From: an uncultured bacterium
GTDB taxonomy: Bacteria; Actinomycetota; Coriobacteriia; Coriobacteriales; Coriobacteriaceae
Length of the DNA: 64,000 nt
Direction of reading: 5' to 3'
Assembly: GCA_958349055.1 (NCBI GenBank)
Contig: CATWBO010000009.1
Coordinates: 1 to 64,000, forward strand
Shown here: one piece after another, positions 26,036 through 34,834 of the stretch
How the letters are laid out: every line of letters starts with the position of its first letter
Position numbering within the stretch: position 1 is the stretch's first letter
Program-made: the position numbers and the translations under genes
The notes under the pieces: model-generated
What the model was told of the DNA's origin: nothing
The model's input: only the letters and a program-made list of their open reading frames with translations
Databases searched by the model: none

Positions 26036-27885
26036 GAAAGATCACTCTCCGTATAGGTTCTTTGGTATCCGAGCAAATATAGGCATATCCCAACGATTAT
26101 AGAGGATAGGGTTCCCGCAACTGCCGCCTTGGCGGCGACCGCGGCTGCAAGGCTGGCAATTTCCATATGGTGTGCAAGACAGGATGCGGCCGCCGTGCCG
26201 ACGCCGGTGACGGCGATGGCGGCGATTGCGGCAAGGTTTGAGCCCTGGTCGGCACGCTTGGCATGGGCATTGAGCAGCGCAGATGACGCTGCGGCAGTTG
26301 TCGCGACCAGCACAAAGGCAGCCCAAAGGAGCGGGTCTTCCAGCGCTGCGGCAACGTTACCGAGCCCCAGCACGCCTCCGGCTGAAAGCGCGACCGTGGC
26401 CAGACGGGCAAAAAGCACGCCCATGCCCGTTGCCGCGGCGGCGCTTGCCGGGCCGAGCCAAAATGACGCGACGCCGGCGGCGACCCCAGCTGCCAGGAAG
26501 GTATTGCCAGTCAGACAGCCAAGCGCGAGTGCACAGGTGAGCGCGGCGCTCGCGGCAGCCTCGGTGCGACCCCAGGCGATCCACCAACCGGACATGGCAG
26601 CGGCAAAGATCACCGCGACGGGCAACATCGACAGGATGCCCTGCGCCTGCATGGTGGCGTTTGCCATGAGCACCAAAAAGCCCACGGCCGAGATGGCCGA
26701 GCCAATCTGCGGTGCCAAGCCAGCCGCCGCTCCGATCGCGATAGCCGCGACGACCAACCCGGGAAGCGCCGCGACCCCGGCCGTTTGCATCAGCAAAAAG
26801 CTAAAGGTGCCGCACGTTAGCGCCGAGATAGCGCGCATGGTGTAGTCGCGCGCATGGCTCCAGCGCGTGCCCGCCCAGCCGAGCGCGGGGTCGACATCGA
26901 TGGCGTCGTCCTCGTAGTGCGACGGCTCGATATCGTTGAGTTCCTGCTCGTCATCCGAAAGCTCGCCAACCATTTGCTCCAGACTGCGACGGCCCTCGCG
27001 CACGCTGCCCAGACCGGCAAGGAGTTGGTCGCAAAATGCCTCGATGCTGTTGGGGCGGTCCTGCGGCATGGGGGAGAGCGCGCTCATGAGCGCGGCCTCG
27101 GCTCCCGGGGGAAAGTGTGGTATCAGCTCGCTGGGATAGGTGGCGCCGCCGATGATGCGGTCGAGCGAGTCGGCGGGCGTGGCCGCCATAAAGGGAGCGC
27201 TGCCGCACAAGCCCTCATAGATAACGCAGGCAAGGGCAAAGACATCGGCGCGTTCGTCGACCGTGCCGGTCTCGATATCGAGCTGCTCGGGCGGCATGTA
27301 GCCGATGGTGCCGCCGCGCGAGCCGCCAAAGCCACCGGCGGACGACAGTCGCGCCATGCCAAAGTCGGTGAGCTTTACATTGCCCGAGTGGTCGATGAGC
27401 ACGTTGGCGGGCTTAATGTCCAGGTGGAGTACGCCATTGCTATGGGCGAAGGCGAGCGCCTGACCCAGGGCATCGGCAATGGCTGCGGCCTCGTCAAAGG
27501 TGAGCGAGTGGCCGTCCACGCGATGCAAAAACTCGGCCAACGACATACCGTCGACATACTCCATGACCAAGTAGGCATAGGCGGTGTCGTGCGTAAAGTC
27601 GATGACCTGCACGATATTGGGATGTTGAAGCATGGCGGCAGTGTGCGCCTCGCGCAGGACATCCATGATGTCGCTGGCGGGCATGCCGGCGCCGTTGATA
27701 AGGGGGATGCGCTTAATGGCGACGCGGCGGCGCAGGTGCGTGTCGCGGCAGATCTCGATGGAGCCAAAACCGCCGGTCGCAAGTGTCTCGAGCGGCTGGT
27801 ACCGCTTGAGCAGCTCGCGAGAGCTGGTGCCCTCCAAAGGAACGTCCGGCGAGAACCGGGCGGTATGTTGCGAGAAAAGCGGCAT
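26032..27885 (-). CDS. Multipass Ser/Thr protein kinase
   Basis: 617 residues, first gene of the operon and in the position of pknA. The kinase domain spans about 30-290 with TGGFGSI loop, Lys58, HLDIKPAN at 154-161 (HLD replaces HRD, so a non-RD kinase) and DFG at 174-176. After an acidic linker come about nine hydrophobic segments (360-610), so the C-terminus is an integral membrane domain, not PASTA. Asp156 and DFG are present, so activity is expected. The ATG follows GAGGG; a TTG two codons earlier is possible. The membrane domain may sense lipids or lipid-linked precursors; this is inference. Confidence 0.9.
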   Translation of the reverse strand: MPLFSQHTARFSPDVPLEGTSSRELLKRYQPLETLATGGFGSIEICRDTHLRRRVAIKRIPLINGAGMPASDIMDVLREAHTAAMLQHPNIVQVIDFTHDTAYAYLVMEYVDGMSLAEFLHRVDGHSLTFDEAAAIADALGQALAFAHSNGVLHLDIKPANVLIDHSGNVKLTDFGMARLSSAGGFGGSRGGTIGYMPPEQLDIETGTVDERADVFALACVIYEGLCGSAPFMAATPADSLDRIIGGATYPSELIPHFPPGAEAALMSALSPMPQDRPNSIEAFCDQLLAGLGSVREGRRSLEQMVGELSDDEQELNDIEPSHYEDDAIDVDPALGWAGTRWSHARDYTMRAISALTCGTFSFLLMQTAGVAALPGLVVAAIAIGAAAGLAPQIGSAISAVGFLVLMANATMQAQGILSMLPVAVIFAAAMSGWWIAWGRTEAAASAALTCALALGCLTGNTFLAAGVAAGVASFWLGPASAAAATGMGVLFARLATVALSAGGVLGLGNVAAALEDPLLWAAFVLVATTAAASSALLNAHAKRADQGSNLAAIAAIAVTGVGTAAASCLAHHMEIASLAAAVAAKAAVAGTLSSIIVGICLYLLGYQRTYTESDLS

Positions 27886-28029
27886 GGCCAACCCTCGTGC
27901 GTTTAAAGTTCGTTTGCGAGTGGCGGGCGCGGAGCCGAGCCGTTCGCGGTGGCATAGATGCTGCTAGTGTAGCACGCTCGGGTGCATGGGGAGGATAGCG
28001 GGATGCGAGGCTGCCTGTCTGGTTTGGCC

Positions 28030-28746
28030 TTAGCGCTTCTTCCTGTTCTTCTTCTGCTTGCGCTGCTTGCCTTTGGTCTCCTGGGGCTTGTCGCCCTGCT
28101 TGGCCTCGGCGGCGGCCTTCTCGGCCTTCATTTTCTTCTTCTTGGTCTCGATGCGGAGTTTTTTGTTGATGCGCGCCTTAAGGAAGGGACCGAACTGCTC
28201 GGCATCACCGCGGACAAAGGTGTCCTTAGGGATCGTCACGCCCTGGTCGGCGAACATGGCCACAAAGATGCGCTCGCCGTCGAGCACGTGGTCGAGCTTT
28301 TCAAACGGGAAGAACTGCGACTTGCCGCTCTTGCCCCATACCATCAGACCGTTCTCGTTGGCGGCGACGCGGCGGTAGCGGCCGCCCATGGACTTGTCGG
28401 CCTCGACGGCATCGATAAAGTCGCGGGCGAGCGTGTGGTGAAGGTTTTTGCTCCACCAGGCCAAAAAGGCGCCGAATACGATCAAGACGACGCCAAACTT
28501 GATCCAGCTGCCGCCGGCCACCAGCATGCCGATGCCGAGCAGCGCGGCAATTGCCGCGGCGACATACAGCGAGCCGCGACGCCTGGGCGAGGCGACCAGG
28601 CGGGCGAAGTCGGTGACGAGGTCGTTTTCGTACTGATACTCGTTGAGGTACATAATGCCGTCATCGGCCGCGGCCTGCGCCTCGAGCGCGACCTCGACCT
28701 GGTCGGCTGCTTCGGAGGGAACGAGGTTGCTCTCTGCGTCTGCCAT
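28030..28746 (-). CDS. Membrane protein with YcxB-like domain
   Basis: 238 residues. Two closely spaced transmembrane helices at about 58-95 (LYVAAAIAALLGIGMLVAGG, then WIKFGVVLIVFGAFLAWW) are followed by a cytoplasmic YcxB-like beta domain with the sequence GKSQFFPFEKLDHVLDGE. The C-terminus is a long Lys-rich tail ending KNRKKR. Function unknown. It is divergent from dnaX, with a 116-bp gap, and stands apart from the kinase operon upstream by 144 bp. Confidence 0.7.
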   Translation of the reverse strand: MADAESNLVPSEAADQVEVALEAQAAADDGIMYLNEYQYENDLVTDFARLVASPRRRGSLYVAAAIAALLGIGMLVAGGSWIKFGVVLIVFGAFLAWWSKNLHHTLARDFIDAVEADKSMGGRYRRVAANENGLMVWGKSGKSQFFPFEKLDHVLDGERIFVAMFADQGVTIPKDTFVRGDAEQFGPFLKARINKKLRIETKKKKMKAEKAAAEAKQGDKPQETKGKQRKQKKNRKKR

Positions 28747-28862
28747 GCTCTTTGGACTCCTATCGCGGCGGGCTCGCCGTACGGGTTATTATGGAATGCA
28801 GTATGCCGTGCGACCGCATGGCCGCCGCGGCAACAAGACTCAGTATACCCGGGGGAGCACCC

Positions 28863-31346
28863 ATGGAATCGTTGTACCGAAAGTATCGCCCGCTCACCTT
28901 CGACTCCGTGGTGGGCCAGCAGCATATCGTCTCGACGCTCGAGCACGCTATCACCGAGGGACGCCTGTCCCACGCCTACCTGTTCTGCGGACCGCGCGGC
29001 ACGGGCAAGACCACCATGGCGCGCATCCTTGCCAAGGCGCTGCTGTGCCGCAATGCCGAGACGGCGCGCGCCGAGGGTGCGAGCGGCTGCATGCCCGACG
29101 GCACCTGCGAGGAGTGCGAGCTCATTGCCGAGGGCAACCACCCCGATGTCTACGAGCTCGATGCCGCAAGCCGCACGGGCGTGGACAATGTGCGCGAGGA
29201 GATCATCAACTCCGTCAACTTTGCCCCGGTGCGCGGCAAGTACAAGATCTATATCATCGACGAGGTCCACATGCTCACGACGGCGGCGTTCAACGCGCTG
29301 CTCAAGACGCTCGAGGAGCCGCCGGCACACGTGATCTTTGTGCTGTGCACCACCGACCCGCAAAAGATTCTGGAGACCATCCTCTCGCGCTGCCAGCGTT
29401 TCGATTTCCATCGCATCGGCAATGAGGATATTGAGCATCGCCTGGCATACGTGTGCGAGCAGGAGGGCTTCGATTACGACGACGAGGCGCTGGCCATCGT
29501 GGCGCGCCATGCCAAGGGCGGCATGCGCGACGCGTTGTCCACGCTGGAGCAGCTGAGCGTCTTTGGCAACGGTTCTGTGCATGCGGACGACGCCCGCTCG
29601 CTTTTAGGCGAGGTTTCGGACCAGATTCTGGGCGAGTTTTCCCGCGCCATTGCCGATCGCGATGTTGCCGAGCTCTATGGACTGATCCGTGCGCAGGTCG
29701 AGGAAGGAAACGACCTGCTGGAGCTGACGCGCGACCTGGTGGCGCATGTGCGTGACGTGTACGTTGCCTGCGTTGCCGGTGCCCGTGCCGAGCTGTTTGA
29801 GGGCGGCTCCGAGCAGGCCGAGGCGCTTGCTGCCGAGGCCGCTGCCTTTGGCGAGCATCCTGCCGACCGCCTGGCCCGTGTGCTGACAGTGCTCGACGAT
29901 GCCGCACTGGAGATGAGGGGCGCGAGCGATGTGCGCCTGGTGCTCGAGATCGCCTGCACGCGCCTGGCACGTCCCGAGGCTGATATAACGATTGAGGCAT
30001 TGGCCGAGCGCGTGGCACGCCTGGAGGCCATGGTTGCCAATGCCGCGGTGCCGGCGAGCGTGGCTGCTGCTCAGGCCGCCGCGCCTGCAGCATCCGTACC
30101 CGCTGCCGCCCAGCAGCCGACGCTTATCTCAGGTGCCCGAGCTGCCGCTCCGGCGGCATCTGCTACCACCGCTGATACGTCCGCGCGCCAGGGCGGTATG
30201 CCTTGGGACCGTGGTGCTGCCGCTCCGGCGGCTCAGCCGGCGTCTCGTGCTGCGTCCGTGTCGGCTTCCAAGCCTGCAGCGTCTGCACCTCAGTCTGCGC
30301 CGGCTCCGACGCCTCAGCCCGTTGCAGCCCCCGCGCCTGCCACCGCTCCGGCACCTAAGCCCCAGCCCAACACCGCCGCCCAGGTTGCTGCCGCTGGTGC
30401 CGCCGAGACCCCCGCGGTCGAGGATGCCGGAGAGCTGCAGCGCAAATGGGCCGAGGTTGTCGAGCGCGTCAAGGCTCGTCAGGCCTCCTACGCAGGGCTT
30501 TTGCTCAACGCTCGCGCCACGGCCGACGACGGCTCCAAGCTCACGGTCTCGTTCCCCGCGGGCTCGACCTTTGCCATCAAGATGCTCGGTCGCGCCGATA
30601 CGCAGTCGGTGGTCCTGCCGACGGTCTGCGCGGTCTTCGGTCGTCGCACCGTCGACTACGTCCTGGACGGAGGTGGCACGCCGGCTCCTCAACATGAGGA
30701 GCATTCTCCATCTGCACGGGCTGCGGCATCTGCGGACCCGCAACCCGTGTCCTCGGCGGCCCCTGTATCCTCGAGCGCCAGCGCGCCGCAGCAGCAAGCG
30801 GCACCGGTAGCGGCATCGACCCCGTCGGCGCCTAAGCCAGCCGCGGCCAAATCGGCTGCTTCGGTCCCCGCGCCCAAGTCTGCTGCTGCGCCTGCGCCCA
30901 AGTCATCCGACCTGGGCAAGGCCCCCTGGCTGCGCTCGGACAACCCTGCCGGCGCTCCCGCCACGGGCAAGCTCCCGACTGAGCCTGCGCCCCGCGCGCC
31001 CGAGCGCGCGTCCGCTCCCAAGGCTCAGCCGTCCGCGCAGTCTGCACCGTGGGAATCCGAGCAGGTGCCCTACGACGATGCCATGGTCGCCGGTTTTGCC
31101 GCCGATGCAGGCGGGGACGATCTGCCCCCGTTCGACGTGCCGGCCACGGCGTCCGCGCCCAAGCCCGCTGCAACTGCCCCCAAAGAGGAGGACGCTCCTG
31201 CAGCTCCCTGGGAGTCCAACCCCGGCGCGGGCAGTCCCTTCGGCCATCAGGGCGCAGCCCCAAGCATCCCGCAGACCGAGGACGAGGCCAAAGCCCTCAT
31301 CCGCAACGTCTTTGGCCAGGCCACCATCTTCAAGCCGGTGGAGTAG
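28863..31346 (+). CDS. dnaX: DNA polymerase III subunits gamma and tau
   Basis: The clamp-loader motor of the replisome. 827 residues. The AAA+ core (1-370) has Walker A GPRGTGKT, a zinc-binding Cys cluster (CRNAE...CMPDGTCEEC), DEVHML and the sensor LEEPPAH. Residues 420-560 and 630-770 are Ala/Pro/Ser-rich linkers around a conserved segment (LQRKWAEVVERVKARQASYA) that resembles the tau domain binding polymerase. I see no A6G-type slippery site, so a frameshifted gamma form is not evident. The ATG follows GGGGGAGCA; the frame is open 37 codons upstream but without a site. In many bacteria ybaB and recR follow directly; here they are 1.4 kb away. Confidence 0.96.
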   Translation: MESLYRKYRPLTFDSVVGQQHIVSTLEHAITEGRLSHAYLFCGPRGTGKTTMARILAKALLCRNAETARAEGASGCMPDGTCEECELIAEGNHPDVYELDAASRTGVDNVREEIINSVNFAPVRGKYKIYIIDEVHMLTTAAFNALLKTLEEPPAHVIFVLCTTDPQKILETILSRCQRFDFHRIGNEDIEHRLAYVCEQEGFDYDDEALAIVARHAKGGMRDALSTLEQLSVFGNGSVHADDARSLLGEVSDQILGEFSRAIADRDVAELYGLIRAQVEEGNDLLELTRDLVAHVRDVYVACVAGARAELFEGGSEQAEALAAEAAAFGEHPADRLARVLTVLDDAALEMRGASDVRLVLEIACTRLARPEADITIEALAERVARLEAMVANAAVPASVAAAQAAAPAASVPAAAQQPTLISGARAAAPAASATTADTSARQGGMPWDRGAAAPAAQPASRAASVSASKPAASAPQSAPAPTPQPVAAPAPATAPAPKPQPNTAAQVAAAGAAETPAVEDAGELQRKWAEVVERVKARQASYAGLLLNARATADDGSKLTVSFPAGSTFAIKMLGRADTQSVVLPTVCAVFGRRTVDYVLDGGGTPAPQHEEHSPSARAAASADPQPVSSAAPVSSSASAPQQQAAPVAASTPSAPKPAAAKSAASVPAPKSAAAPAPKSSDLGKAPWLRSDNPAGAPATGKLPTEPAPRAPERASAPKAQPSAQSAPWESEQVPYDDAMVAGFAADAGGDDLPPFDVPATASAPKPAATAPKEEDAPAAPWESNPGAGSPFGHQGAAPSIPQTEDEAKALIRNVFGQATIFKPVE

Positions 31347-31400
31347 CTGTACAGGCGGGTATACTGCTCAAGAAGAGACGTCTTTGAACGGAGCGAGCTT

Positions 31401-31661
31401 ATGATGTGGGAATATGTCCGCCTTGAGGACGATACGCAAGTTTCGTATTCCGAAGTCCGTGAGGACAATACGGTGAAGGTCGTTGTGGAGCGCCCACGCG
31501 ATTGGGGTTTTGACACGGCGGAGTGCATCTTGCCGGCATTCAATTGGGTGTCGCACGAGGGCTTTAGCGAAGCAGACCTCAAAGAACTCGATGATTTTGT
31601 ACGCAACAACGCCCCGCTCATCTTGCGTTTTGCTTACGAAGGCGGACGGGTCTATGCCTAG
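31401..31661 (+). CDS. Small hypothetical protein paired with a DUF4160 gene
   Basis: 86 residues, not recognised. It is acidic, with a beta-rich N-terminal half and a helix-rich C-terminus (EADLKELDDFVRNNAPLILR). The start follows GGAGCGAGC. It overlaps the next gene by 8 nt, so both are translated together. A TATACT hexamer lies about 40 nt upstream. Small proteins next to DUF4160 often form toxin-antitoxin-like pairs, commonly DUF2442, but this sequence does not look like DUF2442. Confidence 0.65.
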   Translation: MMWEYVRLEDDTQVSYSEVREDNTVKVVVERPRDWGFDTAECILPAFNWVSHEGFSEADLKELDDFVRNNAPLILRFAYEGGRVYA

Positions 31662-31926
31662 TCTTTTCCGACTCGGGCCGTACATCATCTTTTTCTGGAC
31701 AGGGGAGAACGGCGAGCCCGTCCATGTTCATATCGCGGTCAAGCGCCCCACCGCCGAGGCGACCAAGATATGGCTTACCCGCTCCGGCGGATGCAAGTTG
31801 GCCCATAACAAGGGCGATATTCCTGCTCGGGATTTACGCGATATCATGCAGTTTGTTTCATCTAACCATGCGCTGATTTGCAAACGCTGGAAAGAAACAA
31901 CCGGTGGGCTGTCGTTTTACTGTTGA
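31654..31926 (+). CDS. DUF4160 protein
   Basis: 90 residues of the DUF4160 family, recognised by the opening PSLFRLGPYIIFFWTGENGE and the HVHI motif. Function unknown; the family occurs with small partners in mobile or accessory modules and has been proposed to be toxin-like. It begins inside the end of the preceding gene (ATG overlaps its last codons), so expression is coupled. The pair lies in the insertion that separates dnaX from ybaB-recR. Antisense to it there is no plausible gene. Confidence 0.75.
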   Translation: MPSLFRLGPYIIFFWTGENGEPVHVHIAVKRPTAEATKIWLTRSGGCKLAHNKGDIPARDLRDIMQFVSSNHALICKRWKETTGGLSFYC

Positions 31927-31947
31927 GAATCGCTTGCTGGGCTTAGG

Positions 31948-31972
31948 GCCCCTAGCTCTTTAGGGGCTTTTT
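31948..31972 (+). terminator. Terminator shared by convergent genes
   Basis: GCCCCT pairs with AGGGGC around a 7-8 nt loop, followed by TTTTT on the plus strand. It ends the DUF4160 pair and overlaps the last codons of the convergent minus-strand gene. Confidence 0.75.
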
Positions 31973-32428
31973 ATCCGGGCGCATTTGTATTTCGGACATG
32001 TGTAGTGTGGTGCCGCGTATGTCGCATTCGAGCAGACAGGTACGTGACGGTCGGCCCAGGGTGCTGAGGTCGACACGATACGTCGCGCGGCTGTCCGTGT
32101 ACTCGACTTGCTCGGCGTTGAGGGTTGCTCCGATTGTCAAGAAAGCGCCTGGTTCGGCATCGACAATCTTGGAGTCCTTTATCTTGACCTTGAACTCTTG
32201 GTAGAGGGACGGGCTGTTGTAGTAAATGGTTCGGGTTCCATCGGTGCACTCATCGGTCGCTTCCCATTTGACGGTGGGCTGGTCCGAGCTGGCTACTAAC
32301 AGTTCTGCTCCAAAGGCTATAGCGTGGGTGACGACAACCAGCAATGCCCAGCCGGCAAAGAGATAGATAACCAAATATAGAGCGGGGTGTTTTGAGCGGA
32401 TGTTTTGGAGCGCGTCGGGGGCATTCAT
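31952..32428 (-). CDS. Membrane-anchored hypothetical protein
   Basis: 158 residues. A short cytoplasmic N-terminus, one transmembrane helix at about 18-45 (LYLVIYLFAGWALLVVVTHA), then an outer beta-rich domain of about 110 residues with three cysteines, two of which could pair. No family recognised. The ATG follows TTGGAGGTG. It lies in the accessory patch between dnaX and ybaB. The layout resembles the protein at 270-944, but there is no visible sequence similarity. Confidence 0.65.
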   Translation of the reverse strand: MNAPDALQNIRSKHPALYLVIYLFAGWALLVVVTHAIAFGAELLVASSDQPTVKWEATDECTDGTRTIYYNSPSLYQEFKVKIKDSKIVDAEPGAFLTIGATLNAEQVEYTDSRATYRVDLSTLGRPSRTCLLECDIRGTTLHMSEIQMRPDKKPLKS

Positions 32429-32752
32429 GGGGCACCTCCAAATTGCTATCTATGACAATCAAATTATACCCTGTCGCCATGTGCGCCGCCTCGAGCAGCG
32501 GTTCGGCATTTAGCAATTTAGTGGCACACATGAAATGCCGATTTCGGCTCTACTAGATTTGCTTGAGATTTTATGTAACCTTGCATAATTCGACCTTGCA
32601 TAATCTTGGGCGGTGCGTTTCGCTAGAGGACATGTATATCGACTGAGGTAACACGTCCGCCCCGCTTGCTTGCCCCGCGCCGTGGTACGATTTTTGAGTT
32701 TGAAAGTCCCGCCGCGCCGTTCTGTCGCGCGGCCGCACGTAAAGGAGCCATC

Positions 32753-33073
32753 ATGGCCGGTATGAACATGCAGCAGATGATGAAGCAGGCCCGCAAGATG
32801 CAGGAGCAGCTTGCCGCCGCGCAGGAGAACCTCAAGTCCCAGACCGTCGACGCCTCTGCCGGCGGCGGCATGGTCAAGGTGACCGTTAACGGCGAGATGG
32901 AGCTCGTCAACCTCACCATCGATCCCGATGCCCTCGATCCCGAGGACGTCGATATGCTGCAGGACATGATCATGGCTGCCGTCAACGAGGCCGTCCGCGG
33001 CGTCAACGAGCTCGCCAACAAGCAGATGGGCGCCATCACCGGCGGCCTCAACATCCCGGGCATGCCGTTCTAA
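32753..33073 (+). CDS. ybaB: YbaB/EbfC nucleoid-associated protein
   Basis: A small dimeric DNA-binding protein, 106 residues, with Met/Gln-rich N-terminal helix (NMQQMMKQARKMQEQLAAAQ) and the conserved VKVTVNGEMELVNLTIDP core. It binds DNA with little sequence preference and is typically co-transcribed with recR. The start follows AAAGGAGCC; the frame extends upstream without a site. TACGAT at about 32685 is a plausible -10. Confidence 0.95.
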   Translation: MAGMNMQQMMKQARKMQEQLAAAQENLKSQTVDASAGGGMVKVTVNGEMELVNLTIDPDALDPEDVDMLQDMIMAAVNEAVRGVNELANKQMGAITGGLNIPGMPF

Positions 33074-33086
33074 GACACACATATAT

Positions 33087-33683
33087 ATGAGTGCGAATCA
33101 CAGTCTGCAAAAACTGCTCGATGAGCTGGGCCGTCTGCCGGGCATTGGTCCCAAGTCGGCCCAGCGCATCGCCTATTACCTGCTCGAGGCCGATGCCGAG
33201 GAGGCCCGCCGCCTGGCCGAGGCCATCCTGGAGGTCAAGCAGGAGGTCCACTTTTGCAGCCGCTGCTTTAACTACGCCACGGCCGACGAGTGCTCCATCT
33301 GCCAGGACCCGATGCGCGATACCACTCGCATTTGCGTGGTGGGCGAGCCGCGCGACGTCCAGGCGATCGAGCGCACGGGCAGCTACCACGGTCTCTACCA
33401 CGTATTGGGCGGCGTGATCAGTCCCATGGACAAGATTGGTCCCGAGCAGTTGCACATCCGCGAGCTGCTGGCGCGTCTGGGCCACGAGGATATCCATGAG
33501 GTCATCATCGCCACCAACCCCAACATCGAGGGCGAGACCACGGCGAGCTATCTGGCCCGCACTATCAAGCCGCTGGGCGTCGAGGTATCGCGTCTGGCAA
33601 GCGGCCTTCCCGTGGGCGGCGACTTGGAGTATGCCGACGAGCTTACGCTTGGTCGCGCCATCGAGGCCCGTCGCGCGATTTAG
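33087..33683 (+). CDS. recR: Recombination mediator RecR
   Basis: Part of RecFOR, loading RecA at gaps. 198 residues with helix-hairpin-helix (LPGIGPKSAQRIAYYLL), a C4 zinc finger (CSRC...CSIC, about 57-72), a Toprim domain with the VGEPRDVQAIERTG motif, and the usual C-terminal Walker-like segment. The start lies 13 nt after ybaB and lacks a clear Shine-Dalgarno, so translation is probably coupled to ybaB. Confidence 0.96.
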   Translation: MSANHSLQKLLDELGRLPGIGPKSAQRIAYYLLEADAEEARRLAEAILEVKQEVHFCSRCFNYATADECSICQDPMRDTTRICVVGEPRDVQAIERTGSYHGLYHVLGGVISPMDKIGPEQLHIRELLARLGHEDIHEVIIATNPNIEGETTASYLARTIKPLGVEVSRLASGLPVGGDLEYADELTLGRAIEARRAI

Positions 33684-33762
33684 GTGGCGCGCCTGCTCCT
33701 GCCGTATGTTTTCCTCGCGACGCACGGGGTAGTCATAATTTCCCTGTGCGACTGTGAGTTTG

Positions 33763-33867
33763 TTGTGCAACAAAGATGCTTCGTATCCGCTTATCGCATG
33801 GATGCTTCCGCCCGCGTCCTTAATTTGCCCATTCGTTGCGCAACCTTTTGGGTTCGCTGATACACTC
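33763..33867 (+). promoter_or_regulatory. GTTGYGCAAC palindromes and promoter of the orphan kinase module
   Basis: GTTGTGCAAC (33763-33772) and GTTGCGCAAC (33836-33845) are near-identical palindromes 73 bp apart. The second covers a TTGCGC -35 (33837-33842) that lies 16 bp from TGATAC and 19 bp from TACACT. This suggests a regulator binding both sites to control the three genes downstream. The regulator is unknown. Confidence 0.5.
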
Positions 33868-33928
33868 AAATGTGGATTCGAATGAATGCGCCGCTCCCGA
33901 GCGGCGTGTTTTTGTTGGAGGAGAGCGC

Positions 33929-34834
33929 ATGCGGCCCGGTGGCACTCAGACAAAGCGCGGCGCCGCGGTGCGCATGCGACGCCGACTGGGCTTGGCGCCT
34001 CGGGCGTACGTGCTGCTGTCGTGCTCGCTGGTGCTGGTCATGGCTGGCGTTTCCGCCTATGGCATGACCGTGCCGTCCATGATGCAGGCGCATGCCGCAC
34101 GCGAACCGCGCGTGGGGCATGAGGTCAAAAGTGATCTGGGTACCACGACTGGATATGCTTGGGCAAGTGTGGTCGCGCATATTGTGTTTGGCACCGACGA
34201 TGCGGACGGCGCCGAGGCCCCGGACAACGAAGTCACGCTTGCCAATGGCAAAACCATCGTGCTCACCAACACCAAGATCATCGATCGGTTGTCCAACAAT
34301 AGCGTGGCGGCAACGGTGAATAAGGTCGAGCAGCAGAAGGAGCAGGACGTCCAGCAGTCCGGAAAGCCCGGTAGCTCGGATACTTCTGGCTCCGGCTCGG
34401 ATTCATCGAGTTCGGGCGGCGGCTCTGGGGCGGGTTCCTCTACCGGAGGGTCTGGAAACGGCGGCTCGACGGGCGGCAACACTGACAACGATGCAAACTC
34501 CGGTGGCCTTTCCGCTGCTGAGGAAGAGAGCATTCACAGTTGGCTTGTGACCAAGTACAACATGCTCGACGGCTATGTTTCTCGTGCCAATGACGTGGTT
34601 TCGACCTATAACTCTACGGGAGATCCCAGGCCGTGCGACAGCCTGGTCGGGGAGATGTTTGTCATTCGAGCCGAGTTCGGTCGTCAGACATTCTCGCCCC
34701 GGTCAAAGTGGTATCAGCAGTATGCCAATCTGTGGGGCTGTTACACCAACCTATGTCAATGGGTCGGCCATTACGGCGATGATGACGTCGCGCTCGGTAA
34801 CTTCAACAATAACGTGGCGGCGCTTGCCCTATGA
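33929..34834 (+). CDS. Membrane-anchored Ser/Gly-rich protein
   Basis: 301 residues. After a basic N-terminus comes a hydrophobic segment at about 28-50 (AYVLLSCSLVLVMAGVSAYG), a signal anchor or signal peptide. Residues 60-130 form a small domain; 135-195 are low-complexity Ser/Gly/Asp (GSGSDSSSSGGGSGAG) as in wall-spanning linkers. The C-terminal 100 residues are Trp/Tyr-rich with two cysteines (CDSL, CYTNLC) and no recognised family. The start follows TTGGAGGAGAGC. ATGA overlap with the kinase gene shows a common operon, so it is a likely sensor, substrate or partner of that kinase. Confidence 0.75.
   Translation: MRPGGTQTKRGAAVRMRRRLGLAPRAYVLLSCSLVLVMAGVSAYGMTVPSMMQAHAAREPRVGHEVKSDLGTTTGYAWASVVAHIVFGTDDADGAEAPDNEVTLANGKTIVLTNTKIIDRLSNNSVAATVNKVEQQKEQDVQQSGKPGSSDTSGSGSDSSSSGGGSGAGSSTGGSGNGGSTGGNTDNDANSGGLSAAEEESIHSWLVTKYNMLDGYVSRANDVVSTYNSTGDPRPCDSLVGEMFVIRAEFGRQTFSPRSKWYQQYANLWGCYTNLCQWVGHYGDDDVALGNFNNNVAALAL

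Noticed and set aside
28863..31346. Programmed frameshift in dnaX
   Set aside because: No A6G-type slippery heptamer with a following stem was found; the full tau-type frame is simply open.
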